A DNA stretch of 64,000 nt from Rhizobium etli_C (GCF_014198605.1 NZ_JACIHU010000001.1), one strand, 5' to 3'; positions 35,736 through 44,812 are shown, numbered from the stretch's first letter. Notes: a model not told the origin generated them from the letters alone. Numbers and translations: made by a program.

Positions 35736-36641
35736 TCACGCTGCCCTCGCCAGCAGGCGGTAGGCACGGCCGTCGAGAATGACAAGGCCGAAGCCGATCA
35801 GCGCCATGCCGGCGAGTTCGGCAAGGGTGAGTCGCTCGCCGAGGAAAAGCACGCCGAGAAGGATGGCGCTCGGCGGCACCAGCAGCGTGACGAGCGAGGC
35901 GTTGGTGGCGCCGGCCGCCGCCATGATCCGGAAATAGAGAATATAGGCGAAGGCGGTCGACACCAGCGCCAGCGCCAGTACGGCGACGACGATATCGAGC
36001 GACGGCCAGGGGAGCGTCCAGGGCCGATCGGCCAAGAGCGACAGTGGCAAGGTGATCAACGAGGACGCCGTCAGCTGGCCGGCTGCGGTGACGGGGGCCG
36101 GAATAGTCTTGAACCGCTTGCCGTAGGTGGCTGCGAACCCATAGGAGACGGCGGCAAGTACCGGAAGCAGCAGCGCCCAGAGCGGCGCTTCGCCACTGGC
36201 CGACAGGCTGGGGCTGATCAGCACGATCGTTCCGGCCAGGCCGACGAGGCAGCCGGCAATCTTGGCAGATGACAGCTTCTCGTCTGATGTGACGTAGTTG
36301 GCGATCAACACGGTCCAAATCGGCGTCGTCGCGTTCAGGATCGCCGCAAGTCCGGCGCCGATGCGGGTCTGGCCGAAGAAGATCAGAGCGTGCGGCAGCG
36401 CATTGTTGATGAGCCCGAGGATCAGGAATTCGCGCCAGCGGGCTTCCAGGATCGGATAGATGTCGAAACGGCCGGCGATGTAGATGTGCAGCGCAATCGC
36501 GGCCAGCAGCAGACGGAGGAAGACGAGGGTCAACGGCGGGACATGCTGGACGGCGATGCTGGCAAAGAAGAAAGAGCCGCCCCAGATGAGACCGAGCAGG
36601 AGCAATAGGCTCCAGGTCCAGGCATTCATTCTGTTGTCCAT
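35736..36641 (-). CDS. EamA-family (DMT) transporter
   Basis: A 301-residue inner-membrane protein with about ten helices in two EamA repeats. The first begins WSLLLLLGLIWGGSFFFASIAVQHVPPLTLVFLRLLLAA and the second around WALLLPVLAAVSYGFAATYGKRF, ending VPPSAILLGVLFLGERLTLAELAGMALIGFGLVI. The start at 36641 follows GGAGGAAGGCGG. Members of this group export amino acids or other metabolites. It is distinct from the DMT protein at 28554. The substrate is unknown. Confidence 0.87.
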   Translation of the reverse strand: MDNRMNAWTWSLLLLLGLIWGGSFFFASIAVQHVPPLTLVFLRLLLAAIALHIYIAGRFDIYPILEARWREFLILGLINNALPHALIFFGQTRIGAGLAAILNATTPIWTVLIANYVTSDEKLSSAKIAGCLVGLAGTIVLISPSLSASGEAPLWALLLPVLAAVSYGFAATYGKRFKTIPAPVTAAGQLTASSLITLPLSLLADRPWTLPWPSLDIVVAVLALALVSTAFAYILYFRIMAAAGATNASLVTLLVPPSAILLGVLFLGERLTLAELAGMALIGFGLVILDGRAYRLLARAA

Positions 36642-36770
36642 GCCGCCTTCCTCCATCCCAAGCCGCGTCGCGCCGAAACCCGACCGCGGATCCTCACCAT
36701 CAGCTTTAACGCCGACGGCGCGCGGCGCCACCCGTTTCTTGCGAAGCGTGCGGCGCAGCGGCAGCGGCGA

Positions 36771-37994
36771 TCAGAGGGCGTTGAGAAGCGCCGGCGTCGC
36801 CCAGCCGTCGGCCGGTATGCCGAGGCGCTGCTGTTCCTTCTGGATCGCGATACGCGTGCCGGAGCCGAGGATGCCGTCGATCTCGCCGACATCGTGGCCG
36901 AGCGACTGGAGCTTGGTCTGCAGCGTCTTCATCTGGTCGTTGGCGAGGCCTTGTTCAGGCGTGCCCTTGAGATAGGTCGGGGCGCCGGAGAGCCGGGTCG
37001 CGAAATAGGCGGCCGACGTCGTATAGATGAACGACTTGTTCCATTCGAGATAGATCTTGAAATTGGGGTAGGCGATGAAGGCCGGTCCCATGCGGCCCTG
37101 CGGCAGCACAAGGTCGCCCTCGAGATCGCCGAAAGCAGTGTTGCCGTCGCGCGGCTTGACGCCGAGCGCGAACCACTCGCTGGCCTTCATCGTGCCGCCC
37201 AGGCCGGATTTCTCGAAGGGCAGATTGTCGGGCAGGGTGACCTCCTGCAGCCAGGGCTGGCCTCGCTCGAAGCCGAGGTGCTGGATGAATTTCGCCGCCG
37301 TCAGGACGGCGTCAGGGCTGCTCTGCTTCAGGCGGACATGGCCGTCACCGTCGCCGTCCATGCCGTAGGCGATGATGTCGCGCGGCAGCATCTGCACCTG
37401 GCCGATCTCGCCGGCCCAGGCGCCGGTATTGGTGGCAGGGTCGAGGTCTCCATGCTGGACCATCTCGATGAGAGCGATCAACTGCGGGCGGAAGAGCTCC
37501 GGGCGGCGGCAGTCATGCGACAGCGTCACCAGGGCGTTGCGGGTGTTGAAATCGCCCTGGACGGCGCCGAAATCGGTTTCCATCGCCCAGAAGGCGGTGA
37601 TGACGCCCGCGGGAACGCCGAATTCCTGTTCGGCCCGGGCAAAGACGTCGGCATATTGCTTCATCTTCTGGCGGCCGATGTCGAGGCGGGCCTGGTTGAC
37701 GGTGCGCTGGGAGAATTCGAGGAAGGTCTGCTTGAAGACGCCCTGGGCGCGATCCCTGCTAAGCACCTTCTGGTCGAGCTCGGCGCCGGCAAGAGCTTGG
37801 TCGGCGGCCGCAGCACTGGCGCCCGCTGCAACCGCATCCGCCTTGACGCCCTCAAGGAAGGCGGACAGATCGCCGCCGCACGGCGCTGTCGAGGGAGCGG
37901 AGGCGGCAGGCGCCTGCTGGGCGGCCGCGCCGCCGGCAAAGGTCAGGGCAAACAGGAGGGCGAGTGCAGAGCGGCTTGTGAGCGAGCGGTGCAT
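36771..37994 (-). CDS. Lytic murein transglycosylase (MltB-like) with C-terminal peptidoglycan-binding domain
   Basis: A 407-residue exported enzyme. The signal peptide (MHRSLTSRSALALLFALTFA) ends at GGAAAQQ. The SLT_2/MltB domain spans about 40-330, with catalytic Glu139 in AFWAMETDFGAVQGDFNT and IGQVQMLPRDIIAYGMDGDGDG. The C-terminal 60 residues form a peptidoglycan-binding domain (MKTLQTKLQSLGHDVGEIDGILGSGTRIAIQKEQQRLG). It cleaves glycan strands leaving anhydro-muramic ends. No lipobox is seen, so it is soluble in the periplasm unlike E. coli MltB. The start at 37994 follows AAGGACC. Confidence 0.92.
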   Translation of the reverse strand: MHRSLTSRSALALLFALTFAGGAAAQQAPAASAPSTAPCGGDLSAFLEGVKADAVAAGASAAAADQALAGAELDQKVLSRDRAQGVFKQTFLEFSQRTVNQARLDIGRQKMKQYADVFARAEQEFGVPAGVITAFWAMETDFGAVQGDFNTRNALVTLSHDCRRPELFRPQLIALIEMVQHGDLDPATNTGAWAGEIGQVQMLPRDIIAYGMDGDGDGHVRLKQSSPDAVLTAAKFIQHLGFERGQPWLQEVTLPDNLPFEKSGLGGTMKASEWFALGVKPRDGNTAFGDLEGDLVLPQGRMGPAFIAYPNFKIYLEWNKSFIYTTSAAYFATRLSGAPTYLKGTPEQGLANDQMKTLQTKLQSLGHDVGEIDGILGSGTRIAIQKEQQRLGIPADGWATPALLNAL

Positions 37995-38082
37995 GAATGC
38001 GGTCCTTATAGCAAAATAGCAAATGGATGCCGTCGCTTTCACAGAGGAATGTGACGGAAGCAAGAAAGATTGAAAGAGGTTA

Positions 38083-38880
38083 CTAAGAATTTCTATCCTT
38101 GGAAACGGTCGCGACCCAGTTGTTCCAGTTCTTTGCGCTGCCGGCAAAGACGTTGATGTCGGTCGGTCCCTTGATGCCGGGAACAACGCCGGTCGAGGTA
38201 TATTGCCAGAAGGCCCAGCGGCGGTCGGAATAGGTCGCCTCGGGGTGCTTGGCCACGGAACGCACCCAGAAATGATAATCCGGGAAGTAGCCGACGAGAT
38301 TCTCCCGGTGGAAATCGACCGAAGTGTAGATGATCGGGCGTTTGCCGTAATAGGCCTCCAGCCGGTCCATGAAGCGCTGCATTTCGGCGCGCACGGTTGT
38401 CGGGTCGGGGCGATAGCGGCAGGTCTTCGATTCGCCGTTCCATTCGACGTCGAGTACCGGCGGCAGGCGCATGGCGTCCTTCGGGACATTGCTGATGAAC
38501 CAATCGGCCTGCTGGTCGGCCGAGGAGCAGAAATAATAGAAATGATAGGGAGCGTGCGGGATGCCGGCGGCGCGGGCCTCGCGCCAATATTCATCGAAGC
38601 GGGCATCGAGCCTGTCTTTGCCTTCTGTCGCCTTGATGAAGGCGAAGGCGACGCCCGAATTCTTCACGCTCGCCCAGTCGATATCACCCTGCCATTTGGA
38701 GATGTCGATGCCGTGCACATCGTTTTGATGCGGGTGCTTCGCGCCAAAATTCTGCGGATCGGTGTCCTTGAAGCGCGTTTTCGGGTCGATCGATGCCGTT
38801 TCGAGGGAGTCATAACCGGAGGAGGAACAGCCGGCGAGCATGATGGCCAGAGGCAGAACGCAAAACACAAGCCGGCGCAT
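38083..38880 (-). CDS. GH25 family lysozyme-like lipoprotein
   Basis: A 265-residue lipoprotein. MRRLVFCVLPLAIMLAGCSS gives a signal peptide with lipobox LAGC (Cys18). The glycoside hydrolase family 25 domain follows: HGIDISKWQGDIDWASVKNSGVAFAFIKATEG, YHFYYFCSSADQQADWF, PPVLDVEWNG (catalytic Asp/Glu pair) and RWAFWQYTSTG near the end. It would cut peptidoglycan between MurNAc and GlcNAc. The start at 38880 is set by the lipoprotein signal; the ribosome site is weak. It lies close to another wall hydrolase gene, but with an 88-bp gap. Confidence 0.9.
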   Translation of the reverse strand: MRRLVFCVLPLAIMLAGCSSSGYDSLETASIDPKTRFKDTDPQNFGAKHPHQNDVHGIDISKWQGDIDWASVKNSGVAFAFIKATEGKDRLDARFDEYWREARAAGIPHAPYHFYYFCSSADQQADWFISNVPKDAMRLPPVLDVEWNGESKTCRYRPDPTTVRAEMQRFMDRLEAYYGKRPIIYTSVDFHRENLVGYFPDYHFWVRSVAKHPEATYSDRRWAFWQYTSTGVVPGIKGPTDINVFAGSAKNWNNWVATVSKDRNS

Positions 38881-39008
38881 GGGTATCCCGTCGTGAACCG
38901 AATGATCTCTTTGCCCCACAGCCTGACCTTCGAAAAAGACGAGTCCCGCAGAGGGAATAACCCTCTTTTCACCATATCAACGTAAAAAATCGGTTAGTTT
39001 CAAGCGAA

Positions 39009-39683
39009 TTATGTGCGCTTGCTGATAATAGCCGCCCGCCAGGCATAACCGCCGCCGACGGTTTCGAACGACAATCGCGCATTGTGCTCCTCAGCCTGCG
39101 CTTCCAGAACCTCCCGCAGATCGGAGCGCGGGGTGACGTGGAATTTTGCAAGCCAGGACTGCAGCATGCGGCGGAACCAGCGCGGCAGACCTTCCTGCTG
39201 GCCGAAATCGACGATATGCAGCTGACCGCCGGGATTGAGCGCGGCGATCGACGCATCGACGGCGCGCTCCCAGTCCGGGATCATCGACAGGGCATAGGAG
39301 ATCAGGATGCGGTCGAATCCGCTGACGCCGAATTCGCGCGGCGTGAAGGCCGTGGCGTCGGCGACGCGGAATTCCGGAATCGTCGCCTTGGTGGCGAAGG
39401 CCTTGCGGGCTGAAATCAGCATTTCCTGGGAAATGTCGAGGCCGAACAGCTTGGCGGTCGGGAAATGCCTGTGGGCGAAGGCCATGTTCCGACCGGTGCC
39501 GCAGCCGACTTCAAGCAGGGTGCCGCCCTCGGGCACGTCGAGATTGCGGATCGTGCTGTCGCGGCCGAGAAGGTAATATTTGCGCGTCAGGTCGTAGATA
39601 TGGCGCTGGTAGCGGTACATGCCATCCATCAGGCTGGCATGTTCGTCGCTCATTCCCGCCGTCTCGGTGCCGACCTTGCTCAC
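39009..39683 (-). CDS. btaB: Diacylglyceryl-homoserine N-methyltransferase
   Basis: A 224-residue SAM-dependent methyltransferase. Motif I is LLEVGCGTGRNMAFAH and later motifs are DRILISYALSMIPDWE and LNPGGQLHIVDFGQQ. The partner btaA directly upstream, overlapping by 4 bp (ATGA), identifies it as BtaB. BtaB methylates diacylglyceryl-homoserine three times to the phosphorus-free betaine lipid DGTS. Such lipids replace phosphatidylcholine in rhizobial membranes under phosphate limitation. The amphipathic LPRWFRRMLQSWLAKF probably docks on the membrane. Confidence 0.93.
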   Translation of the reverse strand: MSKVGTETAGMSDEHASLMDGMYRYQRHIYDLTRKYYLLGRDSTIRNLDVPEGGTLLEVGCGTGRNMAFAHRHFPTAKLFGLDISQEMLISARKAFATKATIPEFRVADATAFTPREFGVSGFDRILISYALSMIPDWERAVDASIAALNPGGQLHIVDFGQQEGLPRWFRRMLQSWLAKFHVTPRSDLREVLEAQAEEHNARLSFETVGGGYAWRAAIISKRT

Positions 39684-40924
39684 GCCTTCTTCCCGTAGAT
39701 GTGGAAACCGCCATAGATCGCCGAGCGATCGAGCGCGGTCAGTTCGCGTGACTTCTCTTCAAAGTAGTCCCACTGGTCGCGGATCGACGGAGACACGCGG
39801 CCTTCGATGATGCTCTTTTCGGCGGCGGTGCGGAAGATCACCCGGGCGCCGTCGCGCGCCGTGCGGGTGATTTCCCGCCAGACGTCGTTCAACTGCCCAT
39901 CGGTCATCCAGTCCTGTGCGTCGAGCAGGATGTACCGGTCGCGCGAGGCGGCCGGCTCGCGGGCCAGCAGCTCGGTGAAGCTTGCGTGGTGAACGTTGAC
40001 GCGGTCGACATTGGCGCGGATCACGTCATAGTGCTCCGGCTTCAGATAGGTCGGCAGCGGGCCTTCCTCTTGCGTGCCGTAGCGGCGGCCGAAGGCCTGC
40101 CAGGCGAAATAGTTGTCGCGCATCGGGAAATGACAGGCGAGCTTTTCCAGGCGGTGCTTCAGCACCGGCGCGATCGAATGATCGGCGGCAAGGCTTGCGA
40201 GTTCGTCATATTGCTGCGGCGGAATGCCGAGGCCGAAGAGCGAGCTCTTGCGGCCGGTGATCCAGCGCACGACCGGCTTTTCGAAAAGCGGCGCGATCTG
40301 TTCGTCGAAGAACTGGCGCTGCTCGCGGATCGAGCGGGTCTTGGTCATCTCGCGCAGCCTGACGCCGTGCAGGCGGGCAAGAAGGTGAGCTGCGCCGATG
40401 AAGCGGCCGAGCAGGCCGGTTTCATAGATGTTGCGGTCGAAGACGGTGACGCGGCGGCGGCCGAACTTGCGGCCGTTCCAGTAGCTGCGGGTCGCCTCGT
40501 CGAGCCTGGCGGCAAGATGCCGGTCGTAGGCGCGGCTGTTCGACTTTTCGTTCGGCATCGCCAGGAAGCGGACGAGGTCGGCGTGATCCGGCAGATGCTT
40601 GAAGGCGGCAAGCTTCAGGCGGTTCAGCGCGATATGGTGCGGGTTGAGATCGACGACGTCGATCGAGGCCGGCGCCTTGGAGAGATAGGCGAGCATGTTG
40701 CAGCCGCCGGAGCCGATGGTGACGATGCGATGGTTGGGCTTCAGTTCCATCGCCTGCATGTCGAGATCCGGATCTTCCCAGATCTGCGGGTAGACGAGGC
40801 CGGAGAAGAGGAGGCCGAAGAGACGCTCGGAAAAACCTTCCTTCGAAAAAGCCTTGTGGCGGAGAAGGGCGTCCTTGAGTTTCCGGTTCTTGCGGAAGCC
40901 GGCATCCGGTGCAAATTCTGACAT
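39680..40924 (-). CDS. btaA: S-adenosylmethionine:diacylglycerol 3-amino-3-carboxypropyltransferase
   Basis: A 414-residue enzyme of the DUF3419 family. BtaA moves the aminocarboxypropyl group of SAM to diacylglycerol, the first step of betaine lipid (DGTS) synthesis. Seen: LVYPQIWEDPDLDMQAMEL, the SAM-site ITIGSGGCNMLAYLSKAP-like block (VTIGSGGCNMLAYL), VDLNPHHIALNRLKLAA, and YILLDAQDWMTDGQLNDVWREITRTA near residues 322-347. It is followed in overlap by btaB. The usual control is PhoB; a degenerate Pho-box-like site is present upstream. Confidence 0.95.
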   Translation of the reverse strand: MSEFAPDAGFRKNRKLKDALLRHKAFSKEGFSERLFGLLFSGLVYPQIWEDPDLDMQAMELKPNHRIVTIGSGGCNMLAYLSKAPASIDVVDLNPHHIALNRLKLAAFKHLPDHADLVRFLAMPNEKSNSRAYDRHLAARLDEATRSYWNGRKFGRRRVTVFDRNIYETGLLGRFIGAAHLLARLHGVRLREMTKTRSIREQRQFFDEQIAPLFEKPVVRWITGRKSSLFGLGIPPQQYDELASLAADHSIAPVLKHRLEKLACHFPMRDNYFAWQAFGRRYGTQEEGPLPTYLKPEHYDVIRANVDRVNVHHASFTELLAREPAASRDRYILLDAQDWMTDGQLNDVWREITRTARDGARVIFRTAAEKSIIEGRVSPSIRDQWDYFEEKSRELTALDRSAIYGGFHIYGKKA

Positions 40925-40968
40925 GAGTCTGTCACCTTTTTAGCGTTCAGGGCGTGTAGCGCGCCACT

Positions 40969-40986
40969 GCTACAGTTTGATGACGC
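40969..40986 (-). promoter_or_regulatory. Candidate Pho box before btaA
   Basis: Read on the minus strand, GCGTCATCAAACTGTAGC resembles two CTGTCAT-like heptamers in direct repeat with a 4-bp gap, the rhizobial PhoB site pattern. The match is imperfect (about five of seven in the first copy). The location, about 45-60 bp before the start codon, is right. Confidence 0.4.
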
Positions 40987-41114
40987 GGGCTGTGGGCGCC
41001 GGTCCCGGGAGGCTCCGGCATCAATGAAGAGTGATCGGAATGGTGTGCCTTCTTCGCGCCGGCCCCTTTCCGACCGGCACGATTCCTGCTTCTCTCCCGG
41101 CATGGAGGAATGCC

Positions 41115-42539
41115 ATGCGATTTGTCCTGCGTGTCCTGAAGGCGCTTGCTCTCCTTGTGGTTCTCATCATCGCCGCCGGGACCGGCTGGCTCTTCGCCCG
41201 GCCGCCGGAGCTGTTGCGCGTCGGGGACGGCTACGCCGCCAAGATCGTCTGCTCGAATGTCTTCATTGCCGGCCGGGATGCCGACGATGTGCTGCATGAC
41301 GACGTCCAGGCGCCGGGAAATCCGCTGCTGAGACTGGTGCGCGTCAGTGTCGAGCGCGACAGCGGCCGGGTGACGGCGCGCTTCATGGGGCTGTTCGCAT
41401 CGAGTTATGCGCTCTATCGCGGCAGTCTCGGCTGCACCAGCGTGCCGGACGGCAATTTCGAGGCGGCGATTAACGCGGTGCCGTTCGATGCACCGGCCAA
41501 GATGCAGGCGAACGACGCGGTATGGCCGCAAGGCGAGGGCAGCGGCAATCAGGCGGACACGAAGATCGCCGCGGTGCTGGCCGATTCCCGCTTTGCCGGC
41601 CCGGCGATGCGGGCCATCGTGGTCGTGCGCGACGGCCGTATCGTCGCCGAAGCCTATGGCCGGGGATTTTCGGCGAAGACGCCACTGATCGGCTGGTCGA
41701 TGACGAAGACGGTGAACGCAGCTATCCTCGGCCGCCTGATGCTCGACGGCAAGGTTTCCTTCGACGACGATCGCTTGATGGCGCAATGGAAGGGCGATCA
41801 GCGCTCCAGGATCAAGGTCTCCGACCTTCTCGGCATGGAGAGCGGCCTTGCCTTCAATGAGGATTATGGCAGCGTCGCCGATGTGACGCGTATGCTTTAT
41901 CTCGATCCCGACATGGTATCGCTGCCGGCCAATGCGCCGATGGAGGCGGCACCCGGCCAGCGTTTCCGCTATTCGAGCGGCACGGCGGTGCTCTTGTCAC
42001 GCATCTGGATGGACAGGGTCGGCAATGCGCAAGCAGCTTTTTCTTATCCGCATGACGCGCTCTTCTCCCCGCTCGGCATGAGCAGCGCCGTCTTCGAACT
42101 CGACGCGCGCGGCACCTTTGCCGGAAGCTCCTATCTCTACGCGACGGGGCATGACTGGGCCCGCTTCGGACAGTTCCTGCTGCAGGATGGCGTCTGGAAT
42201 GGCCGGCGATTGCTGCCGGAGGGGTTCGTCGGCGCCATGCGCACGCCGACGGCAGCGTCGAACGGCCGCTACACGCAAGGCCAGGCGTGGCTTGCGCCCG
42301 GCAGCTCGAACGCCGCGTTCGGGCTGCCGGAGGATACGTTCTGGCTGTCGGGGCATGACGGGCAGAGCATGGCGATCGTGCCCTCCGCCAATCTGGTCGT
42401 CGTCCGGCTCGGCCTGACGCCGGGCTGGCTCGGCTATCAGCCGCAGGCGCTTCTCAAGGCGGTCCTGGAGGCGTCGCCGCAATCGCGAGTGCCGCAACAG
42501 CAGGCCGGATCAGAGCGGCAGGTCGAGACGCAGCCATAG
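41115..42539 (+). CDS. Serine hydrolase of the beta-lactamase/class C family
   Basis: A 474-residue protein with an N-terminal membrane anchor or uncleaved signal (MRFVLRVLKALALLVVLIIA). The beta-lactamase-like domain spans about 145-450: Ser195 and Lys198 in WSMTKT, Tyr286 in RYSSG, and a late GHDGQSMAIVP motif in place of KTG. Such proteins are peptidases, esterases or 6-aminohexanoate-dimer hydrolase relatives in the periplasm. The first 140 residues are poorly conserved. The ATG at 41115 follows GGAGGAATGCC. It is divergent from btaA. The substrate is unknown and true beta-lactam resistance is unlikely. Confidence 0.85.
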   Translation: MRFVLRVLKALALLVVLIIAAGTGWLFARPPELLRVGDGYAAKIVCSNVFIAGRDADDVLHDDVQAPGNPLLRLVRVSVERDSGRVTARFMGLFASSYALYRGSLGCTSVPDGNFEAAINAVPFDAPAKMQANDAVWPQGEGSGNQADTKIAAVLADSRFAGPAMRAIVVVRDGRIVAEAYGRGFSAKTPLIGWSMTKTVNAAILGRLMLDGKVSFDDDRLMAQWKGDQRSRIKVSDLLGMESGLAFNEDYGSVADVTRMLYLDPDMVSLPANAPMEAAPGQRFRYSSGTAVLLSRIWMDRVGNAQAAFSYPHDALFSPLGMSSAVFELDARGTFAGSSYLYATGHDWARFGQFLLQDGVWNGRRLLPEGFVGAMRTPTAASNGRYTQGQAWLAPGSSNAAFGLPEDTFWLSGHDGQSMAIVPSANLVVVRLGLTPGWLGYQPQALLKAVLEASPQSRVPQQQAGSERQVETQP

Positions 42540-42561
42540 GCGGCAGCATCGAATCCGTTTC

Positions 42562-42834
42562 TAGAGCCTTTCCTGGTTAGATTGAAGCATTCTGTTGGCT
42601 CAAACGGAGTCGGATGGTCGACCGGCCGGCGCGCGTCGTAGCCCGGCTCTACGGCCAAGCCGGCCGGTCGATCAGCCGGCCCGTTTCAGCCAACCCGAAG
42701 GGTCGGGCATCTTTCCGCCAGGATCAGAGGCGATCGGCTCGGACGTACCTGGGGGTATGCCCATCGCCAATCGCCTCTGCCCTGACGAAAACCTGCTCCG
42801 GCAGAATGCTTCAATCTAACCAGGAAAGGCTCTA
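42562..42834. repeat. Terminal-inverted-repeat element, copy 1
   Basis: A 273-bp noncoding block bounded by perfect 33-bp terminal inverted repeats: left 42562-42594 beginning TAGAGCCTTTCC, right 42802-42834 ending GGAAAGGCTCTA. Inside is a second hairpin around GACCGGCCGG...CCGGCCGGTC and a GGTATGCCCATCGCC block shared with copy 2 at 43912-44122. No transposase is encoded. It fills almost the whole gap between the serine hydrolase gene and the SLT lipoprotein gene. Confidence 0.88.
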
Positions 42835-42843
42835 TTGTGGTTG

Positions 42844-43794
42844 TCAGTAATTGCCATGGGCGATGTCGTTCATGCCCTTGCGCTTGGCGTCATAATAATA
42901 GCCCCGCGCATAGAGGCGGACGGCATCATCTTCCTTGTTGTCGGAGACGAGCCAGGCGCCACGCAGATATTTCGCGGCATATTTGATGTTGGTCTCGGCA
43001 TCGAAGAGGCCGCCCGGCGCACCGTCATAGCCCATAGATTTGGCAGTATTGTACTTGATCTGCATAAGGCCGAAATAGCCGCGCTTGTTGTACGCCTTCG
43101 GATTGTAGCGGCTCTCGCGATGGACGATGCGGTGGAGCAGCGTCTCGGGAATCGCATAAATCTTCGAATATTTCTGGATGAGCTTGGTGACGAAACTCTT
43201 CTCGACGGTCGGCGCGTCGTCCCTATCGTCGTCGCTGAACATTGGGGGAGCGGTCGGCGGATCGATCGGACCGGATTCGTCGAAGCCGTAATCCATGCTG
43301 GAACGCGGCGTCGTGTCGACTGCCGCAAGTGCCGCAAGCGCATTGTTCTGCGGTGTCGCGGCAAAGGCAAGCTGCGTCGCCGGCTGTGCCGGGGCCACCG
43401 GACGCGGCGTCGGCACGACGGATTGGATCGCCGTCATCTCCGGCGTCAGGGGGATCTGCGCATAGGCTGCCGGCTGTATGCCCGCCTGCATAGTGAGATC
43501 GGCGGGCTGAGACGCGCCAACCGTCGGCATCGCCGTTGCGGTCAGAGAGGGCGACGTCTGCGTTTGCGGAAGCATGGCGCCTGCGACCGCCTGGCCAGCT
43601 GCGCCCTCGGCCGTCGGGATTGCGGCCAGTGTGGCGTCTTCGCCAGGCTTGGGTGTCGGCACCACGGTCTGAGCGGCTGTCAGTTCGGCCTGAGAGGTGT
43701 ATTCGACGCTCGTGCAGCCGGTCATCACGCCGCAGCAGAGCACCGTAGAAACGACAAGACTGCGTTTCAGGCCGGACAATCCGATCGCTACCAT
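42844..43794 (-). CDS. Lytic transglycosylase (SLT domain) lipoprotein
   Basis: A 316-residue envelope protein. The signal sequence contains VVSTVLCCGVMTGCTS, with lipobox MTGC. A long proline-, alanine- and threonine-rich linker (about 25-205) has two related stretches, TAAQTVVPTPKP and TAIQSVVPTPRP. The SLT catalytic domain occupies the C-terminal 110 residues: LLHRIVHRESRYNPKAYNKRGYFGLMQIKYNTAKSMG with the catalytic Glu in HRES, then TNIKYAAKYLRGAW. It degrades peptidoglycan in the periplasm. The gene is flanked on both sides by copies of one repeat element. Confidence 0.9.
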   Translation of the reverse strand: MVAIGLSGLKRSLVVSTVLCCGVMTGCTSVEYTSQAELTAAQTVVPTPKPGEDATLAAIPTAEGAAGQAVAGAMLPQTQTSPSLTATAMPTVGASQPADLTMQAGIQPAAYAQIPLTPEMTAIQSVVPTPRPVAPAQPATQLAFAATPQNNALAALAAVDTTPRSSMDYGFDESGPIDPPTAPPMFSDDDRDDAPTVEKSFVTKLIQKYSKIYAIPETLLHRIVHRESRYNPKAYNKRGYFGLMQIKYNTAKSMGYDGAPGGLFDAETNIKYAAKYLRGAWLVSDNKEDDAVRLYARGYYYDAKRKGMNDIAHGNY

Positions 43795-43911
43795 TCCGTC
43801 ACTTTCGTGAAATCGCGCCGCCCCAGCAGCGTTATAAAAGTTACTAAAAAGCTTAAACCCTTCCGACCCCATTAACGTATTCGTGGCATTCCGGCAACCA
43901 CGGAAAATTTT

Positions 43912-44122
43912 TAGAGCCTTTCCCGGTCAGATTGCATCACTCTGCTGGCTCAAGCGGAGTCGAATGCGACCGGCCGGCCCCTTCAGCCAGTCCGAAATGG
44001 CGGGCATCTCTCGCCAACATTAAACGCGGTCGTCTCGGATGTACCAGGGGTATGCCCATCGCCTCTGCCCTGACAAAAACCTGCTCAGGCAGAATGCTGT
44101 AATCTGACCGGGAAAGGCTCTA
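43912..44122. repeat. Terminal-inverted-repeat element, copy 2
   Basis: A 211-bp relative of the element at 42562-42834. Its ends (43912-43944 and 44090-44122) are imperfect 33-bp inverted repeats starting TAGAGCCTTTCCCGGTCAG. It keeps the TATGCCCATCGCC block but has a shorter interior. Its last three bases provide the TAG stop of the minus-strand LysE-family gene, so the element reaches into that coding region. Confidence 0.85.
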
Positions 44123-44755
44123 AGCCGCAATACGGCGATAGCCGGCCGTTACGGCGCCTGCAGCGATCAGCAGGGTGCCGCCGGTTCGGTTTACGGCGCG
44201 CTGGACGCTCGCCTTGCGAATCAGTCCGCGCGCCCTATGGGCGAGGAATGCGTAGGCGGAAGCGTTGAGGATCGCCAGCACGAGGAAGGTCGCTTCCATG
44301 ATCGCCATCTGCCCGAAGAAGGGGAGGGCCGGGTTGAGAAACTGCGGCACGAAGGCGACAAAGAAGACGATGCTCTTCGGATTGAGGGCGGTGACGACGT
44401 AGGCGTGGAGGAAAATCCTGAGCGATCTCTCCTCCGGAAGATTGTCGTTGTCGGCAACCGGCTCACCGATGACGGGAGCCCGCCAGAGCTTGATTCCGAG
44501 CCATATCAGGTAGGCGCCGCCGATCCACTTGAGGACAGTGAAAAGAGTGGCAGAGGCGGCAAGGACGGCGCCGAGACCGAAGAGTGAAGCCGTCATCGCG
44601 GTGAAGTCGCCGAGCGCCACGCCGCTCACCGTCGCAAACGCCATCCTGCGCCCATGGCCAAGCGCATATGAGACGACGAGCAGTATCGTCGGTCCCGGTA
44701 TGGCCAGCATAATGGCGGATGCGGCCGCAAAAGCGAGCCAGGCTTCAAACGACAT
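44120..44755 (-). CDS. LysE/RhtB-family amino acid exporter
   Basis: A 211-residue inner-membrane protein with about six helices. It begins MSFEAWLAFAAASAIMLAIPGPTILLVVSYALGHGRR, the standard LysE/RhtB opening with PGP. ALNPKSIVFFVAFVPQF, another family block, lies in the middle. It exports amino acids such as threonine, homoserine or lysine. The start at 44755 follows GGGAGGAGACACC. Its stop codon lies in the end of a repeat element, so the last residues may have been altered by the insertion. Confidence 0.9.
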   Translation of the reverse strand: MSFEAWLAFAAASAIMLAIPGPTILLVVSYALGHGRRMAFATVSGVALGDFTAMTASLFGLGAVLAASATLFTVLKWIGGAYLIWLGIKLWRAPVIGEPVADNDNLPEERSLRIFLHAYVVTALNPKSIVFFVAFVPQFLNPALPFFGQMAIMEATFLVLAILNASAYAFLAHRARGLIRKASVQRAVNRTGGTLLIAAGAVTAGYRRIAA

Positions 44756-44812
44756 GGTGTCTCCTCCCATTCCTCAGGAACAAGCAAAGACACCTTATTA
44801 ACCATCCGTCAA

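Noticed and set aside
41115..42539. Class C beta-lactamase conferring resistance
   Set aside because: The SxxK and YSS motifs are present, but the KTG motif is replaced, the N-terminal 140 residues are unlike AmpC, and no ampR is adjacent.
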